From the NCBI GenBank assembly GCA_937915545.1, contig CALGIJ010000006.1, positions 1-64,000 of the forward strand: 64,000 nucleotides of DNA, read 5' to 3'. This DNA is from an uncultured Desulfobacterales bacterium. GTDB taxonomy: Bacteria; Desulfobacterota; Desulfobulbia; Desulfobulbales; Desulfocapsaceae. The notes below the pieces were generated by a model. It ran no database searches, was not told the DNA's origin, and saw only the letters and a list, made by a program, of their open reading frames with translations. Of this stretch, positions 43,509 through 52,363 are shown one piece after another. Positions within the stretch are counted from its first letter, which is position 1, and every line of letters begins with the position of its first letter. The translations under genes and the position numbers were made by a program.

Positions 43509-44392
43509 TCGGTACCGTGCCCGACGCCGCCGTGCCCATCACCATCGGGCCGGCCGAGCTCGTCGGCCAGGAAGTGGCTGTCGCCGGGCGTTCCTTTGCC
43601 GTCAACCGCGGCACCCCGGCCCTGCTCGCCGCCGCCATCGCCACCAGCGATGTGCTCGGTCTGCCGCCGCCCATGGCTTACCTGGTCGGCGATATCGGCC
43701 GGGGCGACGGCAGCCGGCGCCTCTACGCCCACCTCGCCGCCACCCTGCCCTCCCTCGACCACGAGGTGCTCGTCTTCCACTACCTGCAGCCCGACGTCGA
43801 CTGGCATGGCCGGGTGCTGCTCGCCATCGGCGAGATGAGGCGGCGGCCACTGCTGATCGCCGACGCCGGCTATATGTACGTGGCCAAGATGAGCGGCCAG
43901 GCGGCGGACTACGACCTCTTCACCCCCGACGTCGGCGAGCTGTCCTTCCTCGCCGACGACCAGGCGCCGCATCCCTTCTACACCCGCGGCTTCCTCCTCC
44001 ACATGGACGAGGAGGTCCCGGAGATGATCGCCCGCGCCTACCAGTATGGCAACGCGGCGCGGCACCTGCTGGTCAAGGGAAAGCGCGACTATGTCGCCTG
44101 CCCTACGGGAATCCTCGCCGAGATCGCCACCCCGAGCGTGGCGACCATGGAGCCGGTCGGCGGGACCGGCGACACCCTCACCGGCATCGTCGCCGCCCTG
44201 GTGGCGAGCCGCCTGCCGATTCCCCGGGCAGCGGAGGCTGCGGCGCACATCAACCGCCTCGCCGGGGCCATGGCCAGGCCGACCCCGGCCACCCAGGTGG
44301 GCGAGCTCATCGCCTGTATTGCCCCAGCCGCCGCCCAGGCATTGCCGGATCTTGGCCTCTACCCAGGTCCTGCCCGGCCAGGCTCTGCTTGA
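43496..44392 (+). CDS. YjeF-C/NnrD-like sugar-kinase-fold protein of the selenium operon
   Basis: A 298-residue protein of the ribokinase/NAD(P)H-hydrate dehydratase fold. The hallmark is MEPVGGTGDTLTGIVAALVA, the nucleotide-binding GGTGDT motif with the catalytic Asp. Other recognisable parts are LLIADAGYMYVAK and YDLFTPDVGELSFLADD. It lacks the NnrE epimerase half and departs from standard NnrD in the N-terminal ~60 residues, so a dedicated selenium-linked kinase is plausible. ATG 43496 overlaps the DUF3343 stop. It ends the yedE operon. Confidence 0.78.
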   Translation: MLAIIGTVPDAAVPITIGPAELVGQEVAVAGRSFAVNRGTPALLAAAIATSDVLGLPPPMAYLVGDIGRGDGSRRLYAHLAATLPSLDHEVLVFHYLQPDVDWHGRVLLAIGEMRRRPLLIADAGYMYVAKMSGQAADYDLFTPDVGELSFLADDQAPHPFYTRGFLLHMDEEVPEMIARAYQYGNAARHLLVKGKRDYVACPTGILAEIATPSVATMEPVGGTGDTLTGIVAALVASRLPIPRAAEAAAHINRLAGAMARPTPATQVGELIACIAPAAAQALPDLGLYPGPARPGSA

Positions 44393-44534
44393 CAGCCTCG
44401 CCGCAAGCCCCTAAAATTGCCAGGCAGGGCGACGGTTTTTGGCCAGGGCATCGACAGTCCTGCCTTTTGTTCTAGGTTCCCGCAAGGGGGCGGCCGCCGC
44501 AAAGAGCGACAACCACCTCCACCAACAGGGCATC

Positions 44535-45713
44535 ATGCAGCGCGTCTATCTGCACTGGCGGGAATTCATCCAATCGGAATCGGCAGGGGGCATCCTGCTG
44601 GTGGGTGCGATGCTGCTGGCGATGATCGCCGCCAACTCCCCCCTGGCGGCGCTGTACAGGTACTTCGTCGAGCTGCCGGTGCAGGTGCGCATCGGCCCGT
44701 TGGAGATCGCCAAGCCGCTGCTGCTCTGGGTCAACGACGGCTTGATGGCGGTGTTCTTCTTCCTCGTCGGCCTGGAACTGAAACGCGAGCTCCTCGTCGG
44801 CGAACTCGCCGAGAAAAGCAGTATAGCCCTGCCCGCCCTGGGGGCGATCGGCGGCATGGCCGTCCCGGCGTTGATCTACGCCGCCATCAACTGGGGCGAC
44901 CCGCTGGCCATGCGCGGCTGGGCCATCCCCACCGCCACCGACATCGCCTTCGCCCTCGGCGTCCTCAGCCTGCTCGGCTCCCGCGTCCCCAACAGCCTCA
45001 AGGTGCTGCTCACCTCGCTGGCCATCTTCGATGACCTTGGCGCGATAGTCATCATCGCCCTTTTCTACACCGACAACATCTCCATGGCCGCCCTGGGATT
45101 CTCGGCCTGCTGCATGGTCATCCTGCTTGCCATGAACCGCAGGGGCCAGGAGGCGATCAGCCCCTACATCTTCATCGGCGTACTGATGTGGATCTCCCTG
45201 CTCAAGTCAGGCGTCCACGCCACCCTGGCCGGGGTCATCCTCGCCTTCTTCATCCCCCTGCGCTCGTCCCGCAACCCGGAACACTCGCCGCTGGAAGAGA
45301 TCGAGCACGACCTGCACCCGGTGGTCGCCTTCTACATCCTGCCGATCTTCGCCTTCTGCAACAGCGGCATCGCCCTGGCCAACGCCGGCGCCGAGTTCTT
45401 CCTGCACGGGGTGCCGCTGGGCATCACCCTCGGCCTGTTTCTCGGCAAGCAGCTCGGCATCTTCGCCCTGCTGTGGGCGGGGATCCGCCTGGGGCTGGCC
45501 ACCATGCCGGCGGGCTGCACCTGGCGATGCCTCTACGGCATGTCGGCACTGTGCGGCATCGGCTTCACCATGAGCCTCTTCATCGGCTCGCTGGCCTTTG
45601 ATCAGGGCGATGCGAGTATGATCTTCGACGAACGGCTGGGGATCATCGTCGGCTCCCTGCTCTCCGCCGTCCTCGGCACGGTTATCCTGCGCAGGGGACT
45701 GGCGGCGCGCTAA
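44535..45713 (+). CDS. nhaA: Na+/H+ antiporter NhaA
   Basis: A 392-residue, twelve-segment antiporter exporting Na+ in exchange for protons. The transport aspartates are Asp166-Asp167 in SLAIFDDLGAI, equivalent to E. coli 163-164; GWAIPTATDIAFALGVL supplies another conserved Asp (Asp136), and WVNDGLMAVFFFLVGLELKR is typical. The Lys of the C-terminal region is in LLKSGVHATLAG. ATG 44535 is chosen because it begins the family N-terminus; the frame is open upstream without homology. Followed by a good terminator. Suggests a saline or alkaline setting. Confidence 0.97.
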   Translation: MQRVYLHWREFIQSESAGGILLVGAMLLAMIAANSPLAALYRYFVELPVQVRIGPLEIAKPLLLWVNDGLMAVFFFLVGLELKRELLVGELAEKSSIALPALGAIGGMAVPALIYAAINWGDPLAMRGWAIPTATDIAFALGVLSLLGSRVPNSLKVLLTSLAIFDDLGAIVIIALFYTDNISMAALGFSACCMVILLAMNRRGQEAISPYIFIGVLMWISLLKSGVHATLAGVILAFFIPLRSSRNPEHSPLEEIEHDLHPVVAFYILPIFAFCNSGIALANAGAEFFLHGVPLGITLGLFLGKQLGIFALLWAGIRLGLATMPAGCTWRCLYGMSALCGIGFTMSLFIGSLAFDQGDASMIFDERLGIIVGSLLSAVLGTVILRRGLAAR

Positions 45714-45723
45714 CCGCCGATAA

Positions 45724-45766
45724 CACAAGCGGCTCGGGGGGCCGGCCTCCCCCTCGTGTTTTTATT
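45724..45766 (+). terminator. intrinsic terminator of nhaA
   Basis: ACAC...GGGGG (45724-45740) pairs with CCCCC...GTGT (45749-45759) around a GC-rich loop, immediately followed by TTTTTATT. It starts about ten bases after the nhaA stop. Confidence 0.7.
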
Positions 45767-45798
45767 GCAGGAGGCGGGCCCAGGAGTTTTCGCGGGGA

Positions 45799-46233
45799 TT
45801 AATCGAAAGAGTCTTCCTTCTTGCCGGCCGTCTTGCCCTTCGGCGCCTTGGCCTTTTCCGCCGTTCCGCCGAGGCTGTCGTCGCTGGCGATCTCGCCGCC
45901 AGTCACCGGACGGAACTCGTTCTTGCTGGAGGAAGACGTCGAGGCGCCGATGACCACCGGCTTTTTGCGCTTCATCGGCACCGGGGGCGGGGTCTGCGAC
46001 GGCGGGTGGGCGATGCTGTTGCGGATGGCATCCTCCTCGACGATCTTCTGCCCTGAGGACTGGATGCGGAAGCTGCCGATTCTGCCCACCGGGGGGGCGT
46101 TATCCTGCTCCTCCACCTGGGGTGCCGGGGAGGCCGTCGCCACGCCGCTTTCCGCCGCCGCACAAACGCCCGCCGTCAGGCCCAAGGCCAGCAGGAGGGC
46201 CGCCACTGCAACCGCTGCACGCTCTCTTCTCAT
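45799..46233 (-). CDS. small exported Pro/Lys-rich hypothetical protein
   Basis: A 144-residue protein with a signal peptide (AAVAVAALLLALGLTAGVCAAA). The mature part is short and disordered, rich in Pro, Lys and Ser (PPSQTPPPVPMKRKKP, KAKAPKGKTAGKKEDSFD). ATG 46233 is chosen for the GAGGAACACC site immediately before it; in-frame ATGs at 46245 and 46257 lack one. No family recognised. It lies between the nhaA terminator and the deacetylase-like gene. Confidence 0.6.
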   Translation of the reverse strand: MRRERAAVAVAALLLALGLTAGVCAAAESGVATASPAPQVEEQDNAPPVGRIGSFRIQSSGQKIVEEDAIRNSIAHPPSQTPPPVPMKRKKPVVIGASTSSSSKNEFRPVTGGEIASDDSLGGTAEKAKAPKGKTAGKKEDSFD

Positions 46234-46306
46234 GGTGTTCCTCATCGATGATGCCATAACCGCAAAACGCTCACGCCCATGCGTTATAGCACCTTTTCCA
46301 TAAAGG

Positions 46307-47464
46307 TCAAAAAATTCCCTTTTCCCTCCCCTCCGAATCGGCCATAGCACCACCGATGTCGATGACGACTCTTTCCCCCCGGCACTGCAGGGGGATGATC
46401 CGGCAGAGGCTGGGCCCCTGGCCCGCATCACCTCCTCCCTGGGCGGAGACCTTGAGGGAGAAGCTCCCGGAAAAGCCCGGCACCTCCCAGGCACGTCGCA
46501 GGTCGACCGCCACCTGGCCGCCATGGCCGGTCAGGCTGCCCAGCGACCAGACGACACACTGGTCCCAGCAGGCCTGCAGGTCGGGGACGAGGAGGCGCTC
46601 CGGCCCGCGGGTTTCCCGCAGCAGCATCTCCACCCAGGCGTCGACGACAGCGCCGCTCGCTTCTGGATCGGGGTGGAGCAGATTGCCCCAGTGCAGGGGG
46701 AGGACCGGCCCGGAAAAATCCCAGGATGGTACTGCCGCCACCTCGTGCCAGGGCACCGGGGCGAGGCCGCGCTCGAGCAGGCGGACGCCGTGTTCCCAGG
46801 CGCACCAGGGGGTCTGCGGCGGCATCTGGCAGCGCATACGGGTAAATCTCGTCACCACCACGCGGTAGCCGAAGTCGGCGAGCAGCCTCTGCATCGACGG
46901 CCGGCCGCCGAAGCCGTGATTGAGGGCCGGGGGCAAAAAGAGGCGCGGCGCGGAAGGCAGGCCATTGCGGTGGAGTATCTCCTCATAGGCCCTGAGATGG
47001 CGGCGCACCACCGCCTCATCACGCAGAAGACCCTCACTGTCATGGAACTCGGAGCGGCTCAAAACCCCTTGCTGCCAGAACTCGTGACAGAGGCCATGGC
47101 AGGCCAGCTCAAGCCAGCGCTGGTTGTCGCGCAGACAGGCGGCCGCCTCGTCGAGGTGCGGACCGACATTGCCCTGGTTGTCCCAATCCTCGCCCTGCCA
47201 GGTGGCCCCGGGCACCGCGGCGAGGATATTGTCGCGGTCCCACTCGCCCAGCACCATGCCGACGGGCACCCGCATGCCGAGGCCCCGGCCGAGCCGCGCC
47301 AGGGCGAGATAATCGCTCGGGCAATGGTTGCGCGGGAAGCGGTTGCGATAGGGCTGGCCACCCTGCGACCCGTCCTCTCCCCTCCACCAGCCGACATCCT
47401 CGACCACCACCAGCACCGGCATAGGCACGGCGACGAGAGCCGGGCCACAGTGCAAAGAGTTCAT
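46307..47464 (-). CDS. polysaccharide deacetylase-like protein
   Basis: A 385-residue protein with NodB-fold traits: a VVVEDVGWWRG strand carrying a catalytic-type Asp, and LACHGLCHEFW, which has the H-x3-H spacing of the metal site. FLPPALNHGFGGRP resembles the R-x-P motif region in position. The C-terminal ~100 residues (GSFSLKVSAQGGGD) are a separate strand-rich region. No signal peptide, so a cytoplasmic or flippase-exported substrate is possible. ATG 47464 gives the folded start. It is 8 bases after the FemAB-like gene and co-transcribed with it. Confidence 0.65.
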   Translation of the reverse strand: MNSLHCGPALVAVPMPVLVVVEDVGWWRGEDGSQGGQPYRNRFPRNHCPSDYLALARLGRGLGMRVPVGMVLGEWDRDNILAAVPGATWQGEDWDNQGNVGPHLDEAAACLRDNQRWLELACHGLCHEFWQQGVLSRSEFHDSEGLLRDEAVVRRHLRAYEEILHRNGLPSAPRLFLPPALNHGFGGRPSMQRLLADFGYRVVVTRFTRMRCQMPPQTPWCAWEHGVRLLERGLAPVPWHEVAAVPSWDFSGPVLPLHWGNLLHPDPEASGAVVDAWVEMLLRETRGPERLLVPDLQACWDQCVVWSLGSLTGHGGQVAVDLRRAWEVPGFSGSFSLKVSAQGGGDAGQGPSLCRIIPLQCRGERVVIDIGGAMADSEGREKGIF

Positions 47465-47472
47465 CGTCCGCC

Positions 47473-48516
47473 TCACAAACTGATATAGCGACGCACCAGC
47501 GGCCCCTTGAGACTGGCCTGACCGAGGTCGAGGCCCTGCCAGCGCGGGTCGCTGAGCATCTCCAGCTGCGGCCGCCACACCGCCCCCTGCCGCGAGAAGA
47601 CATGCCAGGAGAGCGGCCGGCTCATCGCCCCCCACTGCGCCTTGAAGCGGTGCGCCGGCGAGTCGGCCGTCGACCTGCCGAAATCGAAGACGGTGCAGCC
47701 GCGGGCGATGGCCAGCTCGAGCATCGTCCAGTAGAGCAGCATGTTGACGCAATATGGCCGCAGCGGACGCCGCGACGAGGCCCAGGGATTGCTCATGGTA
47801 CCGTTATGGATGAAGACCACCGCCGCGGCGGCCCTCTTGCCGCCGAGGTCGACGACCACCACCGCCGCATCCAGGCTGTCGTCGCCAACAAGACATGCAA
47901 AGAGCCGTGGGTCGTGGACCGGCGAGCCGAGATCGCGCATGTTCTCGGCGAAGACGGTGTAAAAGTCGGCCAGCAGCTCGCTGCCGCCGACCCGCACCGT
48001 GGCGCCATGGCGGCGCGCCTTGCGCACCTGATTGCGCACTTTGTCGGGCAACCTTCCCCACAGGGTGCAGGCGCTGGCCGGAAGCTCGCGGCACAGGCCG
48101 ATCTTGAAGGTGTGCGCCTCGTGGCTCCAGCCGGGCGGAAGAGAGGCCAGCCAAGGGCCCTTGCCCTCATCGTACTGGCGCAACTCGAGATGGGAACAGT
48201 CGTGGCGCTCGGCCAGGGTCAGTGCCTCGTGCAGCAGCTCGCTCGCATCCTGGGGCTGGTCGGCGACCATCCCGGCGGCATCGCTGAAGGGCAGGGAAAC
48301 AAGCCGCTTCTCCCGGCCCGGAACGGCAAAGAGGAGCAGCGGCAGGATGCCGCAGAGCCGCCCGTCGGCGGAGGTGGCCTGCAGGAAGAACGCAGGGTGC
48401 CCGGAGGTCTCGGCAAGGGCCGTGGCGTAGCCGTGGCGATGGGTGAAAAGCCCACCTGGCTGCCCTTCCAGATAGGCGTCCCAGGCGGGATCGGGGCGTT
48501 GGCTGCTATGGGGCAT
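47473..48516 (-). CDS. FemAB/GNAT-like acyl- or aminoacyl-transferase
   Basis: A 347-residue two-GNAT protein resembling the FemAB-like enzymes that accompany exopolysaccharide/exosortase loci. Typical parts are LCGILPLLLFAVPGREKRLV, LPDKVRNQVRKARRHGATVR, NMRDLGSPVHDPRLF and the C-terminal GCTVFDFGRSTADSPAHRFK. It presumably adds an acyl or aminoacyl group to a cell-surface precursor. Pairing with a deacetylase-like protein is the arrangement seen in XrtA/PEP-CTERM clusters, although no exosortase gene is in the window. Confidence 0.8.
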   Translation of the reverse strand: MPHSSQRPDPAWDAYLEGQPGGLFTHRHGYATALAETSGHPAFFLQATSADGRLCGILPLLLFAVPGREKRLVSLPFSDAAGMVADQPQDASELLHEALTLAERHDCSHLELRQYDEGKGPWLASLPPGWSHEAHTFKIGLCRELPASACTLWGRLPDKVRNQVRKARRHGATVRVGGSELLADFYTVFAENMRDLGSPVHDPRLFACLVGDDSLDAAVVVVDLGGKRAAAAVVFIHNGTMSNPWASSRRPLRPYCVNMLLYWTMLELAIARGCTVFDFGRSTADSPAHRFKAQWGAMSRPLSWHVFSRQGAVWRPQLEMLSDPRWQGLDLGQASLKGPLVRRYISL

Positions 48517-48583
48517 CGGCGGTCACTGGGGATAACGATCGTTCAAACCTATGGGCCTGCCTCTATCCTATCGAAACAAGCGA

Positions 48584-48612
48584 TTGGTAATCCGCGGCAG
48601 GCTCATTATACT
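48584..48612 (+). promoter_or_regulatory. sigma-70 promoter of the PP2C-like gene
   Basis: TTGGTA (48584-48589) and TATACT (48607-48612) are separated by exactly 17 bases; the -10 is a five-of-six match. It lies 35 bases before the ATG at 48648. Confidence 0.65.
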
Positions 48613-48647
48613 GCCGTCAAACAAAGAGTTCGAGAGCTGCCATCGCC

Positions 48648-49547
48648 ATGTACCTTGCCACCGACCAGTATTTTCCGCCCCTCGCCTCCCTTCCAAGCCG
48701 ACGTCCCCAGGTCAGCACCCTGCGCGAGCGGGGCAGCGGCCGCATCAATGAGGACGTCGTCCTCGCCGCCGGCAACCTCTTTGGCGTCTTCGACGGCGCC
48801 ACCAGCCTCGACGGTGAGACCTTCGCCGGCGGGACGACGAGCGGCGGCCTGCTCGCCGCCGACATCGCTGCGCAGACCTTCGCCGAAAACGACGCTTCCC
48901 TGGCAAGCCTTGCGGCGCGGGCCAACCGGCGCATCGCCACTGCCCAGCAGGCCTACGGCATCGATGTCCGCCAGCGCCACCGCCTGTGGTCGACGAGCAT
49001 GGCGGTGCTACGCCTCGAAGGGGATTCCTTTGCCTACTGCCAGATCGGCGACGCCGCCATCCTCCTCCTCCACGAAGACGGCAGTCATCGCCTGCTCACC
49101 GCCGAGGTCGATATCGACGGCGAGACCCTCGCCCAGTGGCAGGAGGCCGCCTCGGCCGGTGCCAGCGACATCTACGAGACGCTGGGCGAACAGATCCGCC
49201 GTGTGCGCCTGGAGATGAACCACACCTACGGCGTCCTCAACGGCGAGGAGCGGGCGCTTGGTTTTCTCAGCCACGGGCGACAGTCCCTGGAAGGGGTCAG
49301 CGCCCTGCTGCTCTTCACCGACGGCCTGCATCTGCCGCGCCGCTCGCCGCGCCTGCCCGGTTCCTGGGAGGAGTTCGCCGCCATCTATCGCCGCTCTGGC
49401 CTGCATGGCCTGCATGACGAGGTGCGTCACCGCCAGCGGCAGGACCCGCGCTGCCATGCCTACCCCCGCTTCAAGTGTCACGACGATATCGCCGCCGTGG
49501 CCATCGACCTGCACCCCACGACTCACCCGGCCACCGCCCTGGCATAG
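48648..49547 (+). CDS. PP2C-like serine/threonine phosphatase
   Basis: A 299-residue cytoplasmic protein with PP2C metal-site segments: GRINEDVVLAAGNLFGVFDG (two Asp), GGLLAADIA, the LLLFTDGLHL strand with Asp, and KCHDDIAAVAIDL with the C-terminal Asp. The usual motif spacing is present, so activity is plausible. No partner kinase is next to it. The 3' end overlaps the convergent glycosyltransferase gene by 25 bases, a genuine tail-to-tail overlap. Confidence 0.82.
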   Translation: MYLATDQYFPPLASLPSRRPQVSTLRERGSGRINEDVVLAAGNLFGVFDGATSLDGETFAGGTTSGGLLAADIAAQTFAENDASLASLAARANRRIATAQQAYGIDVRQRHRLWSTSMAVLRLEGDSFAYCQIGDAAILLLHEDGSHRLLTAEVDIDGETLAQWQEAASAGASDIYETLGEQIRRVRLEMNHTYGVLNGEERALGFLSHGRQSLEGVSALLLFTDGLHLPRRSPRLPGSWEEFAAIYRRSGLHGLHDEVRHRQRQDPRCHAYPRFKCHDDIAAVAIDLHPTTHPATALA

Positions 49548-50746
49548 GATCGTTCGATGCGGGCGAACACCGCCCGCCAGCCATAGCCCGCGACACTGCC
49601 GGCGACATCCGCCCGGTCCACCTGACCTTCCTCGCCCACCCGTCGCGCCATGAGCTGTATGAGAACGGCAAGCCGACCTTGCAGAGCGGCCATATCCGCC
49701 GGCGCCGGCCGGCCATCCCCGCCAAGCGGCGGCAGCTGGAGAAAGGCGATGCGCCGCGCATCGCCGCCCTGCAAGGCTTCCCGGCAGCCCGGCAGGTCGC
49801 TGACGATCAGCCGACAGCCCGAGGCCAGGGCCTCGAGCACCACCAGCGGCAAGCCTTCGGCAAACGAGGGCAGCACGAAGATATGGCAGCGCCGCATCAA
49901 CCGGGCCAGCTGCGCCTGCTCAAGGGGGCCATGCAGGGTGACGGCACTGCCGCAGCCGGCGGCGAGCCGCCGGCACAGCTCCTCCTCCGGCCCAGCCGCC
50001 GAACCGGCGAGGTGCAGATGCAGGTCGCTATCGGCAAGCCCGGCGAAGGCGCCGAGGAGGAGGTCGACCCCCTTGGCGAGGCTGAGCTTGCCGGCATAGA
50101 GCATTTCCACCGGCGGGGGCGGCGCTTTCTCGCCCCAGGTGAACAGCTCCTCGTCGAAGCCGGCGCCGACTATATCGATACGCTCTTCGTCGATGCCATA
50201 GAGGGTTGCTATCTCCTGCCGCTGGCCTGACCCGAGGGCCAGCACCCGCTGCAGCCGTCGGCAGGCCGGGGCGACCCCCTGCCGGTACTGCGGGCACTGG
50301 CGGAACTGGCGCAGATCGGTGGAATGGCAGGAGGCCACCATGGGGATATCGGCAAAGCGCTCCCTGGCCAGCGCCGTCAACAGCCATAGATGGTGGCTGT
50401 GGATGATCTCCGGGCGGAACCTGCTGACCATGGCGGCAAGCGCCGTGGCGAAGGCCTCGCGGTAGAGGAGGAGCTGCGCCGGACTGAGGCCGGAAAAACG
50501 CGAACTCGCATAGGGCATGACATCGCTCATGCCAGGAATCGGGAAATCAAGCGGCGGGGTGGCAAAGCGCACATAGCGGCGCAGATCTGCGGCAACGCCC
50601 TCGAGCCCGGGCTCCATAGCGCCGGAGACGCCGGCCACCAGGGCGTTGACATGGCCGGCGGAGGCCGCCATGCGCATCACCTGCCGCAGGTAGATGCCAC
50701 TGCCGGTGCTCTGCGGGTGCTGGCTGAGGAGGTGAAGGATGCGCAT
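49523..50746 (-). CDS. GT4-type glycosyltransferase
   Basis: A 407-residue GT-B glycosyltransferase. The N-terminal half has MRILHLLSQHPQSTGSGIYL and a sugar-acceptor region (EIIHSHHLWLLTALA). The C-terminal half has the nucleotide-sugar domain (MLYAGKLSLAKGVDLLLGAF) and the E-x7-E motif in FVLPSFAEGLPLVVLEALASG. Product unknown; with the neighbouring FemAB-like and deacetylase-like genes it may serve surface-glycan synthesis. Confidence 0.9.
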   Translation of the reverse strand: MRILHLLSQHPQSTGSGIYLRQVMRMAASAGHVNALVAGVSGAMEPGLEGVAADLRRYVRFATPPLDFPIPGMSDVMPYASSRFSGLSPAQLLLYREAFATALAAMVSRFRPEIIHSHHLWLLTALARERFADIPMVASCHSTDLRQFRQCPQYRQGVAPACRRLQRVLALGSGQRQEIATLYGIDEERIDIVGAGFDEELFTWGEKAPPPPVEMLYAGKLSLAKGVDLLLGAFAGLADSDLHLHLAGSAAGPEEELCRRLAAGCGSAVTLHGPLEQAQLARLMRRCHIFVLPSFAEGLPLVVLEALASGCRLIVSDLPGCREALQGGDARRIAFLQLPPLGGDGRPAPADMAALQGRLAVLIQLMARRVGEEGQVDRADVAGSVAGYGWRAVFARIERSYARAVAG

Positions 50747-51156
50747 GAAGTGGGCGAGGGTGACCTATGTTGTGAACAGGGCGTCTCCACCATGCCGCCG
50801 AGCGGGCGGAGCACGTTTCTACTCCTACCCGCAAGCCATGGCTTTGACAAATCGGAAGATCCAATCGACCGGCCACGTCATATCGGCCATACCGATAGCT
50901 GTCGCCCTGTCCCTCTCCCCTGCCGACAGCTCGGGCAGCCGTATCTTGATCTCCGACGACCGGGGTAACAGCCCGTCACCTCGCCATGCGCAGCCACTGA
51001 GTTCGGGAAAATGCAACAGGACAGTTGCCAAAGTCTTCACGAAAGGGTAGTAGGGAATGTGCGAGGCATCAGGAACGAAAAGCGGCTTCGAAACGAGGTC
51101 GGCTTGTGTCATTCCCACCATCAACCCTGACCCCATCCGTCGGCCGGGCAGCGAAA
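50747..51156. other. 410-base gap between glycosyltransferase and pbpG
   Basis: Divergent genes flank this stretch. TTGCCA at 51025 and TAGTAG at 51048, 17 bases apart, could be a weak promoter for the pbpG-like gene. Open frames of ~100 codons occur on both strands but show no recognisable protein; I treat them as chance. Confidence 0.3.
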
Positions 51157-52350
51157 ATGAGCACCTACCTGCGACTTGTCATGCTGTTGCTCCTCATCGG
51201 GGGGCTGACTCTCCATACCACCGGGGCGATGGCCGGCGAAAAGGACAGCCCGGCCAGGGTGGCGCCACGAAAGACGGTCGGTAAATCGCCGACAAAGAAA
51301 ACGGTCGCCAGAAAGAAAGTCTCCGCGACACATCCCGCCGCAACCGACACCATCGTCAAAACAGGCAGCGAGAGCAAAAGGAGCGTCGTCAACCCGCCCA
51401 TAGCGAGCAACGCGAAGAACTCCCGCCCCGCCTCCCCCGCACAAAACGCCGGCGTGAATAAATGCGCCACCAGCAGAACCGTCGTCAAGGCGGCAAGCGT
51501 ATCCACGGCTGCCGGTGCAGCGGCGGTCGCATCCGCACGGCCCGTTTCGGACCGGCTCGATCTCAAGTCGGGGGCGGCTCTGGTCCTCGAGCAGCAGACA
51601 AGCAGGGCGCTGTTCGAGAAAAACGCCGACCAGATCATGCCCATCGCCTCGCTGACCAAGGTGATGACAGCCATGGTGGTCCTGGACAGTGCCCCGGACA
51701 TGGACGCCCCGATCACCATCACCAACGACGACGTCGACCACCTCCGCGGCAGCAGTTCGCGGCTGCCGGTGGGAGCCATCCTCCCCCGCCGCACCGCCCT
51801 GCTCCTGGCTCTGATGTCTTCCGAGAACCGTGCCGCCAACGCCCTCGGCCGCCACTACCCCGGCGGTATGTCGGCCTTCGTGGCGGCGATGAACAAGAAG
51901 GCCAGGGCAATCGGCATGCTCGAGAGCCATTTCGAAGACCCCACCGGACTGACCAGCCACAACGTCTCCACCGCCTTCGACCTGGCGCGGATGGTCGACG
52001 CCGCTCACGACTACCCGCTCATCCGCGAGCTGACCACCAACGGCGAGTCGACCATCAACATCGACGGCCGCGAACTGGTCTACCGCAACACCAACCCTCT
52101 GGTGCGCAGCACCACCTGGAACGTCGGCCTCTCCAAGACCGGCTATATCAGCGAGGCCGGCCGCTGCCTGGTCATGCAGGCCCACCTCGCCGGCAGGCCG
52201 GTGGTCATCGTCCTGCTCGACTCGGTGGGCTCGATGACGCGGGTCGGCGACGCCAACCGCATCAAGCAGTGGATGGAAGGGGCGCAGGGCCGCGCCCGGC
52301 AGCCCATCCACGCCGCCGCCGGCCGCAGCGACACGAGAACCACCGGCTGA
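51157..52350 (+). CDS. pbpG: D-alanyl-D-alanine endopeptidase (PbpG/PBP7-type)
   Basis: A 397-residue peptidoglycan hydrolase of the S11 family, cutting D-Ala-meso-DAP cross-links. The signal peptide (LVMLLLLIGGLTLHTTGAMA) precedes a ~105-residue Lys/Ala/Ser-rich linker. The penicillin-binding motifs are SLTK (Ser165, Lys168), SEN (222-224) and KTG (327-329). ATG 51157 begins the signal peptide. The long basic linker is unusual for PBP7 (normally ~310 residues) and may tether the catalytic domain in the periplasm. Confidence 0.92.
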   Translation: MSTYLRLVMLLLLIGGLTLHTTGAMAGEKDSPARVAPRKTVGKSPTKKTVARKKVSATHPAATDTIVKTGSESKRSVVNPPIASNAKNSRPASPAQNAGVNKCATSRTVVKAASVSTAAGAAAVASARPVSDRLDLKSGAALVLEQQTSRALFEKNADQIMPIASLTKVMTAMVVLDSAPDMDAPITITNDDVDHLRGSSSRLPVGAILPRRTALLLALMSSENRAANALGRHYPGGMSAFVAAMNKKARAIGMLESHFEDPTGLTSHNVSTAFDLARMVDAAHDYPLIRELTTNGESTINIDGRELVYRNTNPLVRSTTWNVGLSKTGYISEAGRCLVMQAHLAGRPVVIVLLDSVGSMTRVGDANRIKQWMEGAQGRARQPIHAAAGRSDTRTTG

Positions 52351-52363
52351 TCCCTCCCCTTTT

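Noticed and set aside
50825..51136. A 103-codon minus-strand frame in the gap before pbpG
   Set aside because: No ribosome site, no recognisable protein, and it covers the probable promoter region.
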